64,000 bases of DNA from assembly GCF_900174585.1 (NCBI RefSeq), contig NZ_FWPT01000004.1:248001-312000 (forward strand), in the 5' to 3' direction. Below are positions 45,041 through 54,918 of the stretch, in pieces. Source of the stretch: Parendozoicomonas haliclonae. Its GTDB lineage: Bacteria; Pseudomonadota; Gammaproteobacteria; Pseudomonadales; Endozoicomonadaceae. Position 1 is the first letter of the stretch; each line of letters begins with the position of its first letter. Below the pieces are notes generated by a model, which saw only the letters and a program-made list of their open reading frames with translations, was not told the DNA's origin and searched no databases. The position numbers were made by a program, and so were the translations under genes.

Positions 45041-46585
45041 TCAGGCAGGGGTTTTCTTGCGGCGCAGCGGCTCAAAGCCAGTATCAACACCGGCAGGGCG
45101 GGCACGCGCTGGAGAGGCTGGCTTCTTGGCAGCCGGCTTCTTAGGCCTGGCGACCTTCTTCGGTGCACCTTTCTTGTCAGCAGCGGTTTTCTTTTTCTTC
45201 TTTGGGCCAGCCGCTTTACCGTTGGCCTTCACTTTCTTAGGGCCTTTGTAGTGACCCTCCAGCCCTTTGATAGCACGACGCTCGAACTGAACCTGCAGGT
45301 AACGCTGAATAGCGGCTGCCAGGTTCCACTCGTTAGGACCAATCAAACTGATCGCTGTACCTTTCTGACCGGCACGACCAGTACGACCGATACGGTGGAT
45401 ATAGTCATCACCGTTACGCGCCATATCCAGGTTGATCACCAGATCAACACCCTGAATATCCAGGCCACGGGCAGCAACGTCAGTTGCGACAAGAATATTC
45501 ACCTTGCCTTCACGGAGCAGCATCATCACCCGGTTACGATCAGGCTGAATCATCTCACCGTGCAGGGAGCTGACACGCAGATCCTGCTCCCGACGCAGAA
45601 CCGTGTTCAGGACATTGGTCATCTCACGGGTATTGGTGAAGATAATGGCCTTGGTGTAGGTCTCATTCTTCAGCAGCCACAGAACCTGACGCGCTTTATG
45701 CTCAGGATCATCAGCCAGAATCATCTGCTGGGTAATGCTGCCGTGCTGATCCTGCGCCGTGTTGAGCAGTAACTCCTGCGGCTCGCGCAGTACCTGCTTG
45801 ATCACATGGCGCATGCCTTTCTGCTTCAGAGTCGCTGAGAACAGGAAGGTCTGGCGGTCTTTCTTACAGGCTTCGGCGATGGTCAGTACATCTTCCTTGA
45901 AACCCATATCCAGCATACGGTCGGCTTCATCCAGAACCAGTACTTCCAGATCGGAAAGATCGACTTCGCCCTTGTTCAGGTGTTCCAGAAGACGACCAGG
46001 GGTCGCTACCAGAATCTCAGGATTGCTACGCAGCAGCTTGATCTGGGCTTTGTAATCTTCACCACCCACGATCATCCCGGAGGTAATAAAGGTGAACTTG
46101 CCGAGTACCTCTGCCTGCTGGAGAACCTGACGGGCCAGCTCACGGGTTGGAACCAATACCAGTGCCCGGGTATTGGACTTCGGAGACTTGTTCTTATGGA
46201 AGCGATCCAGAATCGGCAGCATAAAGGCTGCTGTCTTACCGCTGCCGGTTTCCGCGCTCACCAGCATATCGGCGCCAGTCAGGGCGACAGGAATAGTTTT
46301 GGCCTGAACTTCCGTTGGTGTATCAAAGCCCAGCTCATCGATAGCCTTAAGCAGACGATCGTTGATATCCAGCTCGGAGAAATGGGCGATGACAGGCGTT
46401 TCTGCCACCACAGTCTGTTCTTCAGTTGCCTGCTCTGGAGCAGCATGTGAATCAACTGGCAGGGTCTGGTCTTCGGTACTCAAAGTCAGTCTCAGGTAGA
46501 AAATCGATAACTGATGGACTTTAGCAAAAATCAGGCTCTGTGGCGTGTTATAACTTAGATTTACATACCTGTTACTTCCACTCAC
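45041..46585 (-). CDS. DEAD-box RNA helicase
   Basis: Encodes up to 514 aa of a cytoplasmic RNA helicase. All core motifs are visible: a Q-motif region (FDTPTEVQAKTIP), AETGSGKT, PTRELA, TPGR, DEAD, SAT, ARGLD and HRIGRTGR. The last 90 residues are strongly basic and Lys/Pro/Ala-rich (KKKKKTAADKKGAPKK), typical of RNA-binding tails. The start is uncertain: GTG 46585 lies 13 bp after epd, while TTG 46483 (LSTEDQTLPV) would give about 480 aa; neither has a strong ribosome-binding site. SrmB/RhlE-type assignment cannot be settled here. Confidence 0.93.
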   Translation of the reverse strand: MSGSNRYVNLSYNTPQSLIFAKVHQLSIFYLRLTLSTEDQTLPVDSHAAPEQATEEQTVVAETPVIAHFSELDINDRLLKAIDELGFDTPTEVQAKTIPVALTGADMLVSAETGSGKTAAFMLPILDRFHKNKSPKSNTRALVLVPTRELARQVLQQAEVLGKFTFITSGMIVGGEDYKAQIKLLRSNPEILVATPGRLLEHLNKGEVDLSDLEVLVLDEADRMLDMGFKEDVLTIAEACKKDRQTFLFSATLKQKGMRHVIKQVLREPQELLLNTAQDQHGSITQQMILADDPEHKARQVLWLLKNETYTKAIIFTNTREMTNVLNTVLRREQDLRVSSLHGEMIQPDRNRVMMLLREGKVNILVATDVAARGLDIQGVDLVINLDMARNGDDYIHRIGRTGRAGQKGTAISLIGPNEWNLAAAIQRYLQVQFERRAIKGLEGHYKGPKKVKANGKAAGPKKKKKTAADKKGAPKKVARPKKPAAKKPASPARARPAGVDTGFEPLRRKKTPA

Positions 46586-46598
46586 GCGATACGTATTA

Positions 46599-47618
46599 TC
46601 AAAGTGAAAGCCAGCTTCGGCTCACATCCAGCATTCGATTGGCAAAGCCCCATTCGTTATCAAACCACAGCAGCATTTTCAGCATCCGCTTGCCACTGAC
46701 CATGGTCTGGGTGCCATCAATAATCACCGAGCGGCTGTCATGGTTAAAGTCCACGGAGGCATGAGGCTCTTCGCTATAACCCAGAATACCCTTGAGCCGA
46801 CCATCCAGAGACATCTGCTTCATCAACGCATTGACCTGCTCATCCGTTACATCCGCCTTCAGGTTTACGGTCAGATCAATCACTGAAACATTAATTGTTG
46901 GCACACGCATGGAGAGCGCCTTGAAGCGTCCGGTTAAGTCCGGGAGAAGTCGCTCAATACCTTTAGCCAGACCGGTATCAACAGGAATAATGGAGTGCAG
47001 GGCGCTGCGGGTCAGCCGGAGATCGTTTTTGTGGTAGGCATCGATAACCGGCTGATCATTCATCGCCGAGTGAATCGTGGTACTGGTGCCTTCGCTAATC
47101 CCCCAGTGCTCATCCAGAAGTTTTAGAACCGGCACCAGACAGTTGGTTGTACAGGACGCACTCGACACAATCTGGTGGTTTAAATCGAGCAGTTCCTCAT
47201 TCACGCCATAAACAATGGTGGCATCCACATCCGCCTGGGCAGGTTGGGAAAACAGCAGGCGAGGTGTTCCGCTGACAATATGCTGCTGTGCAACAGCACG
47301 ACTGTTAAACGAGCCGGAGCATTCGAGCAGCAGGTCGATTTCCTGCTCATGCCATGACAGGTTTTCAGGGCCTTCCTCCCGAAGAATGCGAATGCGATCC
47401 TGACCATTAATAATCAGCTCATCACCTTCATGATCCACGGTAAAAGGCACACGACCATGGGTTGTGTCATAGCGGGTCAGATACGCAATGGTGTTGATAT
47501 CCGCCAGCTCATTGATGGCCACAACCTGAATATCTTTCCGGTAGTTATTCTCATAGAGCGCCCTGAGAACACACTGCCCGATTCGGCCGTAGCCGTTGAT
47601 CGCAACCCTTGAAGCCAT
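46599..47618 (-). CDS. epd: D-erythrose-4-phosphate dehydrogenase
   Basis: Oxidises erythrose-4-phosphate towards pyridoxal phosphate synthesis; a GapA paralog. At 339 aa it has INGYGRIGQCVLRALYE at the start, catalytic Cys in SASCTTNC, and NDQPVIDAYH, which aligns with E. coli Epd (HDQQVIDAYH) better than with GapA, followed by SIIPVDTGLAKGI and DNEWGFANRMLD. In relatives it lies between tkt and pgk. Here three RING/TRAF genes on the other strand separate it from tkt. Confidence 0.93.
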   Translation of the reverse strand: MASRVAINGYGRIGQCVLRALYENNYRKDIQVVAINELADINTIAYLTRYDTTHGRVPFTVDHEGDELIINGQDRIRILREEGPENLSWHEQEIDLLLECSGSFNSRAVAQQHIVSGTPRLLFSQPAQADVDATIVYGVNEELLDLNHQIVSSASCTTNCLVPVLKLLDEHWGISEGTSTTIHSAMNDQPVIDAYHKNDLRLTRSALHSIIPVDTGLAKGIERLLPDLTGRFKALSMRVPTINVSVIDLTVNLKADVTDEQVNALMKQMSLDGRLKGILGYSEEPHASVDFNHDSRSVIIDGTQTMVSGKRMLKMLLWFDNEWGFANRMLDVSRSWLSL

Positions 47619-47677
47619 AGCCTGCTAAAACATCTTTGATTTATTCGGTGACAGCAATATTAACTGCTTCGCTGGCC

Positions 47678-47833
47678 GGGACACAGGATTTATTGTGTAG
47701 AGCGTTTGAGCGCTGTCATCAGGCTGGACTTGCCTGTGCATATCCCTGACAGCCTCGGTAACAGCCTGGAAACTTTTTCGGCTCCCCTTTCTCTCAATCT
47801 ATTGTCCATACAAGATCATAGGGTTGTTGAATT
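47678..47833 (+). repeat. Leader repeat, copy 1, before RING/TRAF gene 1
   Basis: About 155 bp resembling the stretches before the two following paralogs. Shared blocks include GGGACACAGGAT, CCTGTGCATATCCCTGACAG and ATAGGGTTGTTGAATT just before the ATG. There is no GGAGG; the AGGG 9 nt from the ATG is the only ribosome-binding-site candidate. Confidence 0.8.
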
Positions 47834-49357
47834 ATGCAGGGAGCCAGAACCACTTTAACCATTAACGGTACCGAATGGTCTATCCCATTGAACCCGTTAC
47901 TGGAGGACTGCAAGATCTGTTTTAACGATCTGGCTATCACGCGGGTCTGCGACAGTGAACACCGCTACTGTCTGGGTTGTTATGACAAATTTGAGACAGG
48001 GGAGTGCCCTGAGTGCAAAAAAGAGCTTATTGATCGAAAAGCCGCCCTAAGCTCCCAAAGGAATTACCTTAACGCTTTGGAAAAGACTACGTTTTTTTGC
48101 TTAACCCAAAATTGCCAATGGGAAGGTTCCTTTAAGCAGTTAGAGATTCACAAAAAACTCTGCCTGGAGACCAAAGAGCGTTGTAGCTTTGGCTGTGGTG
48201 AGCATTTGTTCCGCTACCAAATAAAGCATCATCAGACAGAGTGCAGGAAACGCCCTTACAAAGAAGGGAATTTGGTGACTGATTATGAAACCGTATTAGA
48301 GGTTAAACAGCTGAAAAGCGAATGTCAGGATGCATTGAAAAAAACGTCTCTGGAACAGGGATCAAAAAACCATTTATATGAACGCTTGGTCAGGATTTTT
48401 CCCCTGGTTGCTGATGCGGCACTGGAAGAGCATGAGCCCGTCACACAACCAACAGGGACGGTGTATCAGAAGGAATGTGCATACAAATGTGGTTTTATAG
48501 CGTCCTCTATCAAAGAGATCTCTTCCCATATCTGCCCGAATGTTCCACTTACATGCCGCCACTGCAAAAACCACGTTTTACCAAAAGAGATTGGTGGCCA
48601 TGAGTCAATCTGTGATGAACGAGTTGTCAGTTGTAGGTTGTGCGGAGTAGACACTAAACAGGTGCTTTTAGCTCTGCATTTTCAATCGTGCATCAAACAT
48701 CCAGAAGAATGTCCGCAATGCCAGTGTATGGTCGTCCGACAAGAACTTGAGCAACATAAACAAACACAGTGTCTATCAAGGCTTATTGACTGTGAACGAT
48801 GCTTTACGTCTGTTGTTTTCAGTGAGCTGGAAGCCCATAAACAAGGTTGCTGGCTTACAAAACCTGTCACTCTGCGCGAGGGTAAACCAGACGCTATCCT
48901 TCTCACTCCTCAGCCAGATTCTGTCGGGCCGTTTTACCAAAACGGTAATAACTCCTCGGTGATCTACATGGTAACAACCCATGATCAATTGAAGTCGTTG
49001 CCCAAACAGCATCACAAACATGTATTTCCAAGAGATTTGGTCTTGAGATGTACCTATGATGGCGAGCCTGCGACGATGCAGGAAAGTTTCACCATATGGG
49101 GTGAGAAGAGGTGGATGCTCTGCCTCCGCCAACGCTATCCGAATAATTTCATTACCAGCAGAGCCGATGTTCTGGATGCAGACTCAAATATCATCTGCTC
49201 GTTTTATCGTAATTGGTACCCCAAGATCACTGATATCGAAATAAATGCGAATGATAGAGATAAAGATACAGCAGCACTGCATAAGGATGAGATATCTCGC
49301 CTTGAACACTACAGCCATCCGAGTCATTTAAGAATAATAAGGTTTATGAAAAAGTAA
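47834..49357 (+). CDS. RING plus TRAF-type zinc-finger protein, paralog 1
   Basis: Encodes 507 aa with no signal peptide. A complete C3HC4 RING is present: C26, C29, C39, H43, C46, C49, C58, C61. Two TRAF-type fingers follow at about 88-138 (C-x4-C-x11-H-x3-C and C-x3-C-x11-H-x4-C), then a helical linker, then five more at about 215-345. The C-terminal 150 residues (GPFYQNGNNSSVIYMVTTHDQ onwards) are beta-rich and unrecognised; they may stand where TRAF-C/MATH would be. In eukaryotes this layout makes E3 ubiquitin ligases. An injected, host-directed ligase is inferred, not shown. First of three tandem copies. Confidence 0.9.
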   Translation: MQGARTTLTINGTEWSIPLNPLLEDCKICFNDLAITRVCDSEHRYCLGCYDKFETGECPECKKELIDRKAALSSQRNYLNALEKTTFFCLTQNCQWEGSFKQLEIHKKLCLETKERCSFGCGEHLFRYQIKHHQTECRKRPYKEGNLVTDYETVLEVKQLKSECQDALKKTSLEQGSKNHLYERLVRIFPLVADAALEEHEPVTQPTGTVYQKECAYKCGFIASSIKEISSHICPNVPLTCRHCKNHVLPKEIGGHESICDERVVSCRLCGVDTKQVLLALHFQSCIKHPEECPQCQCMVVRQELEQHKQTQCLSRLIDCERCFTSVVFSELEAHKQGCWLTKPVTLREGKPDAILLTPQPDSVGPFYQNGNNSSVIYMVTTHDQLKSLPKQHHKHVFPRDLVLRCTYDGEPATMQESFTIWGEKRWMLCLRQRYPNNFITSRADVLDADSNIICSFYRNWYPKITDIEINANDRDKDTAALHKDEISRLEHYSHPSHLRIIRFMKK

Positions 49358-49435
49358 ACGCCCTTAAACACACATATCGGCATTAGGCAGAACGACAGGA
49401 ACAGCTGGAGTGTTTGCCACATCCGATATCAGCTC

Positions 49436-49542
49436 GAACTGACCTGCGCATATTCCTGACAGCCTTGGCACTGGCATTGAAACTTTCCCGAATCCCTTTG
49501 CTCTCAATTATTTCCCGTGTGAGCTTATAGGGTTATTGAATT
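49436..49542 (+). repeat. Leader repeat, copy 2, before RING/TRAF gene 2
   Basis: About 107 bp matching copies 1 and 3 from CTGACCTGCGCATATTCCTG to ATAGGGTTATTGAATT before the ATG. The part further upstream is less alike. Confidence 0.75.
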
Positions 49543-51105
49543 ATGCAAAGTGCCAGAACCACTTTAACCATTAACGGTACCGAGTGGTCTATCCCATTTA
49601 ACTCTTTACTGGGGGACTGCAAACTCTGTTTTAACGATCTGGCTATCACGCGGGTCTGCGACAATGAACACCGCTACTGTCTGGGCTGTTATGACCAATT
49701 GACAACGGGAACATGCCCTGAGTGCAAAGCGCCTCTTATTAATCGGAAAGCCGCCCTAAGTTCCCAGAGGAATTACCTTAACGCTTTGGAAAAGACTACG
49801 TTTTCTTGCCTAACCAAACATTGCTCATGGGAAGGTTCCTTCGATCAGTTAGATGCCCATAAACAAACCTGTTTGGAGACCAAAGAGCCTTGCAGTTTTG
49901 GGTGTGGTGAAGATATTCCCCGTTTCCAACTGGATGATCATCAGACTGTATGCAGGAAGCGCCCTTACAAAGAAGGGTGTTTGGACGCTAGCTATGAAAC
50001 CATTTCAGAGATTAAACAGCTTAGATCCGAGTGTCAGAATGCACTGGAAGGAACGTCATTAGAAAGGGAATCTGAAAAACATTTATATCAACGTCTGATC
50101 ACACTCTTCCCCCTCATCGTTGATGCAGCGTTGGGGGAACATGAGCCAGTCACCCAACCGGCAGGTGCGACACCTCAAACAGTATGTACATATCAGTGTG
50201 GTTTTATAGCAACCTCCTTCCAGGAGCTTTCCTTACATAACTGCCCGAATGTTCCGCTCCAATGCCGCCACTGCAAGGATCACTTTTTAACGAAAGAGAT
50301 TGGTGTCCATGAACCAAAGTGTGATGAGCGGATCATCAGTTGCGAATTTTGTGGGGATAACACCAAACAAGGACTTTTAGCTCTGCATTTTAAATCATGC
50401 ATCAAACAACCCATAAATTGCATACAGTGCCAGAGGCCTGTGCCCCTCAGAGAACTTGAGCAACATCAAGAGTCACTATGCCCCTCGAGAGCTGCTAATT
50501 GTGAACGATGCTTTACACCCGTCGTTTTCAGCGGGCTGGAACGACACATACAGAATTGCTGGCTTACAAAACCTATCACCCTACGCGAGGGTCAACCACG
50601 CCCTGTTATTCTCACTCCCCAGCCAAGGTCGGTTGGGCCGTTTTACCAACATGGTAATAGCTCCTCCACGATCTACATGGTAACAACCCATGAGCAGTTG
50701 AAGCCGTTATTCAAGTTGAATGGCCGACCTGTTTTTCCGGCGGACATGGTTTTGAAGTGCGCCTATGATGGAGAGCCTGCGACCATACAGGAAAGTTACG
50801 CCACACCATCGAACGAGTTGAACTGGACGCTTTATCTCCGCCACTGCACTCCGGAAAAAGTCATCCCAAGCCGAATCGATATTCTGGATTCAGACTTCAA
50901 TGTCATATGCTCATTTCATCCTTATAACTACCCTAAGCTTTCTGACATCATGATCAATTCGATCGATCTCAATCAAGGCACAGCGGCACTGGATGTTAAT
51001 AGTATTCTTCGTCTTCAACGTTGGAGCCACCCAAATCCTTTGAGAATCATAAGATTTACGGTATGCCCTGATAAACCCACTAAAAAGAAAACACCGCGTC
51101 GTTAA
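49543..51105 (+). CDS. RING plus TRAF-type zinc-finger protein, paralog 2
   Basis: Encodes 520 aa, co-linear with paralog 1. The RING (DCKLCFNDLAITRVC onwards, NEHRYCLGC, CPECK) has all eight ligands. The same seven TRAF-type Cys/His fingers and the C-terminal GPFYQHGNSSSTIYMVTTHEQ domain are present. It has a longer, basic tail (CPDKPTKKKTPRR) that the other copies lack. The RING half is nearly the same as in paralog 1, while the fingers and linker differ more, suggesting different targets or gene conversion of the N-terminus. No signal peptide. E3-ligase function is by analogy with eukaryotic TRAF proteins. Confidence 0.9.
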   Translation: MQSARTTLTINGTEWSIPFNSLLGDCKLCFNDLAITRVCDNEHRYCLGCYDQLTTGTCPECKAPLINRKAALSSQRNYLNALEKTTFSCLTKHCSWEGSFDQLDAHKQTCLETKEPCSFGCGEDIPRFQLDDHQTVCRKRPYKEGCLDASYETISEIKQLRSECQNALEGTSLERESEKHLYQRLITLFPLIVDAALGEHEPVTQPAGATPQTVCTYQCGFIATSFQELSLHNCPNVPLQCRHCKDHFLTKEIGVHEPKCDERIISCEFCGDNTKQGLLALHFKSCIKQPINCIQCQRPVPLRELEQHQESLCPSRAANCERCFTPVVFSGLERHIQNCWLTKPITLREGQPRPVILTPQPRSVGPFYQHGNSSSTIYMVTTHEQLKPLFKLNGRPVFPADMVLKCAYDGEPATIQESYATPSNELNWTLYLRHCTPEKVIPSRIDILDSDFNVICSFHPYNYPKLSDIMINSIDLNQGTAALDVNSILRLQRWSHPNPLRIIRFTVCPDKPTKKKTPRR

Positions 51106-51147
51106 AAATTAAAAATCGCAGACGTTAAGCTGCAAGTTCAGATTCCT

Positions 51148-51291
51148 GGGACACGGGATGCATTGTGTAAACCTTTTGCGAGCTGTTAGCCGTTCGGACT
51201 GACCTGTGCATATTCCTAACAGCATCGAAACTTTTTCGGCTCCCCTTTCTCTTAATCTATTGTCCGTACAAAATTATAGGGTTGTTGAATT
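51148..51291 (+). repeat. Leader repeat, copy 3, before RING/TRAF gene 3
   Basis: About 144 bp, closest to copy 1: GGGACACGGGATGCATTGTG, CCTGTGCATATTCC, CTTTTTCGGCTCCCCTTTCTC and ATAGGGTTGTTGAATT before the ATG. It lacks about 12 bp in the middle relative to copy 1. Confidence 0.8.
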
Positions 51292-52830
51292 ATGCAGGGA
51301 GCCAGAACCACTCTAACCATTAACGGTACCGAATGGTCTATCCCATTTAACGCTTTATTTGAGGACTGCAAACTCTGTTTTGAAGATCTGGCTATCACGC
51401 GGGTCTGCGACAGTGAACACCGCTACTGTCTGGGCTGTTATGACAAATTAGAGTCAGGGGAATGCCCTGAGTGCAAAGCGCCTCTTATTAATCGGAAAGC
51501 TGCCCTAAGTTCCCAGAGGAATTACCTTAACGCTTTGGAAAAGACTACGTTTTCTTGCTTAACCAAAAATTGCCAATGGGAAGGTTCCTTCAAGCAGTTA
51601 GAGATTCACAAAAAACTCTGCCAGGAGACCAAAGAAAATTGTAGCTTTGGCTGCGGTGAGGAGTTTCCCCGCTTCCAAATGGATCATCATCAGAAAGAAT
51701 GCAGAAAGCGCCCTTGCAAAGAAGGGAATTTGGAAGCTGATTGTGAAACCATTTCAGAGGTTAAACAGCTTACAGACAAGTGTCTGGATGCACTGAAAAA
51801 ACCGTCATCAGAAAGGGCGTTGGACAAACATTTCTATGATCGTCTGATTACACTCTTTCCCCTAGTCACTAAAGCAGCACTGAAACAGCATGAGCCAACA
51901 ACCCAACCGGCAGGTGCGGCCTTTCAAAGGGAATGTGAATATCAATGCGGTTTTATAGCAGGCACCCTCCAGGAGCTCTCGTCACATGACTGCCCAAATA
52001 TTCCGCTTCAGTGCCGTCATTGCAACAAATGCTTTCCAGCAAAAGAAATCAATGCCCATAAGCAAAAGTGTGATGAGCGGATGGTCAGTTGTAAGGCTTG
52101 TGGAGTGGACACTAAACAGGGGCTTTTAACTCTTCACTACCAAACCTGTATCATGCTACCCGTAGAATGCACACAATGCCTGAGATCAGTTCCCCAAAAG
52201 GAACTTGCAAAACATCAGCACTTAGAATGCCTGTCCAGATCTGTTAACTGTGAACGGTGCTTTAAATCTGTCGTTTTCAGCAAGCTGGAAGAACATAAAC
52301 AAAACTGCTGGCTGACAAAACCTATTACCCTGCGCGAGGGCAAACCAGACTCTATCCTTCTCACTCCTCAGCCAGATACTATCGGACCTTTTTACCAAAA
52401 TGGTAATAACTCCTCTACGATCTATATGGTAACAACCCATGAACAGTTGAAACCGTTATTCAAACTGAATAGACAGTCTGTTTTTTCTGAAGAGATGGAT
52501 ATGATATGTATCTATCATGGAAAGCCTGCGACTATAAAAGAGAGCTACTACACATCGGATACATTAAACTGGATAATCCACCTCAGCCAAACCACTCCGG
52601 AAAAAGTCATTTGCAGTAGAGCAGATGTTTTGGATGCAGACTTAAATATCATATGCTCATTTCACCCTTATCATTACCCTAAGCTTTCTGACATTATGGT
52701 CAACTCAGACGATGCCAATCGCAGCAAAGCGGCACTGGATAGCGATAAAATATCTCGTGTTCAACATTGCAGCCATCCAAACCCTCTAAGAATCATAAGA
52801 TTTATGCCATCACCTGGCCCCAATTCTTAA
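51292..52830 (+). CDS. RING plus TRAF-type zinc-finger protein, paralog 3
   Basis: Encodes 512 aa, co-linear with the other two. RING ligands are complete (DCKLCFEDLAITRVC, SEHRYCLGC, CPECK), and seven TRAF-type fingers follow in the same two-plus-five grouping. The C-terminal domain runs from GPFYQNGNNSSTIYMVTTHEQ to LRIIRFMPS. Among the three, its RING region and leader look closest to copy 1 and its acceptor half closest to copy 2, a mosaic pattern. A strong terminator shared with tkt follows 20 bp after the stop. Function as for paralog 1. Confidence 0.9.
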   Translation: MQGARTTLTINGTEWSIPFNALFEDCKLCFEDLAITRVCDSEHRYCLGCYDKLESGECPECKAPLINRKAALSSQRNYLNALEKTTFSCLTKNCQWEGSFKQLEIHKKLCQETKENCSFGCGEEFPRFQMDHHQKECRKRPCKEGNLEADCETISEVKQLTDKCLDALKKPSSERALDKHFYDRLITLFPLVTKAALKQHEPTTQPAGAAFQRECEYQCGFIAGTLQELSSHDCPNIPLQCRHCNKCFPAKEINAHKQKCDERMVSCKACGVDTKQGLLTLHYQTCIMLPVECTQCLRSVPQKELAKHQHLECLSRSVNCERCFKSVVFSKLEEHKQNCWLTKPITLREGKPDSILLTPQPDTIGPFYQNGNNSSTIYMVTTHEQLKPLFKLNRQSVFSEEMDMICIYHGKPATIKESYYTSDTLNWIIHLSQTTPEKVICSRADVLDADLNIICSFHPYHYPKLSDIMVNSDDANRSKAALDSDKISRVQHCSHPNPLRIIRFMPSPGPNS

Positions 52831-52851
52831 AAGACAACAAAGCTCCATTCA

Positions 52852-52886
52852 AAAAAAACCGCGTCAAAAATTGACGCGGTTTTTTT
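52852..52886. terminator. Bidirectional terminator between RING/TRAF gene 3 and tkt
   Basis: A perfect stem AAAAACCGCGTCAA / TTGACGCGGTTTTT with a 3-nt loop, with A8 on one side and T7 on the other. It is a textbook bidirectional terminator for converging genes. Confidence 0.95.
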
Positions 52887-52911
52887 ATCAGAAGCCTGGA
52901 AAAGGAATGTT

Positions 52912-54918
52912 TTATTCCATGTCTTCCAGCATATCTTCAGCAGTTGCTAGAACATTATCCAGCGTGAAGCCAAACTCACGGAAAAGCTCATCCGCAGGTG
53001 CAGATTCACCGAAGGTGGTCATGCCGATCACGCGACCTTCCAGACCAACATACTTGTACCAGAAGTCAGCCGCAGCCGCTTCGATCGCCAGACGGGCAGT
53101 GACTTCCAGAGGCAGAACCTGCTGACGGTACTCGGCGTCCTGAGCATCGAATACTTCAGTGGCTGGCATGGAAACAACGCGAACCTTCTTACCTTGGGCA
53201 GTCAGGGCATCGTAGGCATTTACAGCCAGCTCTACTTCAGAACCGGTAGCGATCAGGATCAGGTCCGCGGTGCCTTCACAGTCACGCAGGACATAACCAC
53301 CGCGCTCAATGTTGGCAACCTGAGCGTCATCACGGGTGATGCATTCCAGATTCTGACGGGAGAAGACCAGTGCGCTTGGGCCATCCATACGCTCGATCGC
53401 GTGCTTCCAGGCTACCGCAGTTTCAACGGTGTCGCATGGGCGCCAGGTGTTCACGTTTGGAGTCAGACGCATGCTGCCCAGCTGTTCAACCGGCTGGTGA
53501 GTCGGACCGTCTTCGCCCAGACCGATGGAGTCGTGGGTGTAAACCTGAATCTGACGCTGCTTCATCAGGGCCGCCATACGCAGAGCGTTGCAGGCGTATT
53601 CCATAAACACCAGGAAGGTGGCGCCGTAAGGAATAAAGCCGCCGTGGAGGGCGATACCGTTCATGATGGCGGTCATACCAAACTCACGCACACCGTAGTG
53701 CAGGTAGTTACCATCAAAGTCTTTGCCGGTAATGCTCTTGCAGCCACTCCAGATAGTCAGGTTAGAACCTGCCAGGTCAGCGGAACCACCTAGGAATTCA
53801 GGCAGTTTAGGACCGTAAGCATTCAGAGTGTTCTGAGAAGCTTTGCGGCTGGCAATCTTGGCACCTTCGGCCTGACAGCTACGGATATATTCGGCAGCGT
53901 GACCAGAGAAGTCTGCAGGCAGCTCTCCAGAAACACGGCGTTTGAACTCGGACGCCAGCTCAGGATACTCAGCCTGGTACGCGGCAAAACGAGTGTCCCA
54001 TTCGGCTTCGGCAGCGGCACCTTTCTCACGACCGTCCCACTCCTTGTAAATCTCTTCGGGAACTTCAAAAGGACCATAAGTCCAGCCCAGCTGAGCGCGG
54101 GTCAGTTGAATTTCTTCATCACCCAGCGGCGCGCCGTGGCACTCTTCCTTACCCTGCTTGTTCGGGGAACCAAAACCGATCACGGTCTTGCAGCAAATCA
54201 GGGTTGGCTTGTCGGTCGTCTTGCGAGCCTGAGCAACGGCAGCAGCAATTGCATCTGCACTGTGGCCATCAACCGCAGGAATGACTTCCCAGCCGTAAGC
54301 TTCAAAACGCTTAACGGTATCGTCGGTGAACCAGCCTTCTACTTCGCCATCGATGGAGATGCCGTTGTCATCGTAGAAAGCCACCAGCTTGCCCAGACCC
54401 AGAGTACCGGCCAGGGAGCAGACTTCGTGGGAGATACCTTCCATCATGCAGCCGTCGCCCAGGAACACGTAGGTGTTGTGGTCAACGATGTTATGGCCAG
54501 GACGGTTAAACTGGGCTGCCAGAGTCTTTTCAGCGATCGCGAAACCTACCGCGTTAGCGATACCCTGACCAAGAGGGCCAGTGGTGGTCTCGATACCTGG
54601 TGCGTAACCGTACTCAGGGTGACCGGCAGTCTTGGAGTGCAGCTGACGGAAGTTCTTGATGTCGTCAATAGTGACGTCATAACCGGTCAGGTGCAGCAGG
54701 GAGTAAAGCAGCATGGAACCATGGCCGTTGGAAAGAACGAAACGGTCACGGTCAGCCCAGTTCGGGTTGGACGGGTTGTGCTTGAGATTGTCTCGCCAAA
54801 GAACTTCAGCAATATCTGCCATGCCCATTGGGGCACCTGGATGGCCGGACTTTGCTTTCTGTACGGCGTCCATGCTGAGGGCACGGATCGCATTGGCGCG
54901 GTCTCTGCGGGTCATCAT
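52912..54918 (-). CDS. tkt: Transketolase
   Basis: Thiamine-diphosphate enzyme of the pentose phosphate pathway; 668 aa, close to E. coli TktA (663). It begins [17 protein letters not shown], with either ATG possible. Visible motifs are [28 protein letters not shown], the ThDP-binding [13 protein letters not shown], and the C-terminal [13 protein letters not shown]-like [13 protein letters not shown]. It supplies erythrose-4-phosphate, the Epd substrate. It lies upstream of epd in the usual order but is separated from it by the three plus-strand RING/TRAF genes and a terminator, so it must be a separate transcription unit. Confidence 0.97.
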   Translation of the reverse strand: MMTRRDRANAIRALSMDAVQKAKSGHPGAPMGMADIAEVLWRDNLKHNPSNPNWADRDRFVLSNGHGSMLLYSLLHLTGYDVTIDDIKNFRQLHSKTAGHPEYGYAPGIETTTGPLGQGIANAVGFAIAEKTLAAQFNRPGHNIVDHNTYVFLGDGCMMEGISHEVCSLAGTLGLGKLVAFYDDNGISIDGEVEGWFTDDTVKRFEAYGWEVIPAVDGHSADAIAAAVAQARKTTDKPTLICCKTVIGFGSPNKQGKEECHGAPLGDEEIQLTRAQLGWTYGPFEVPEEIYKEWDGREKGAAAEAEWDTRFAAYQAEYPELASEFKRRVSGELPADFSGHAAEYIRSCQAEGAKIASRKASQNTLNAYGPKLPEFLGGSADLAGSNLTIWSGCKSITGKDFDGNYLHYGVREFGMTAIMNGIALHGGFIPYGATFLVFMEYACNALRMAALMKQRQIQVYTHDSIGLGEDGPTHQPVEQLGSMRLTPNVNTWRPCDTVETAVAWKHAIERMDGPSALVFSRQNLECITRDDAQVANIERGGYVLRDCEGTADLILIATGSEVELAVNAYDALTAQGKKVRVVSMPATEVFDAQDAEYRQQVLPLEVTARLAIEAAAADFWYKYVGLEGRVIGMTTFGESAPADELFREFGFTLDNVLATAEDMLEDME

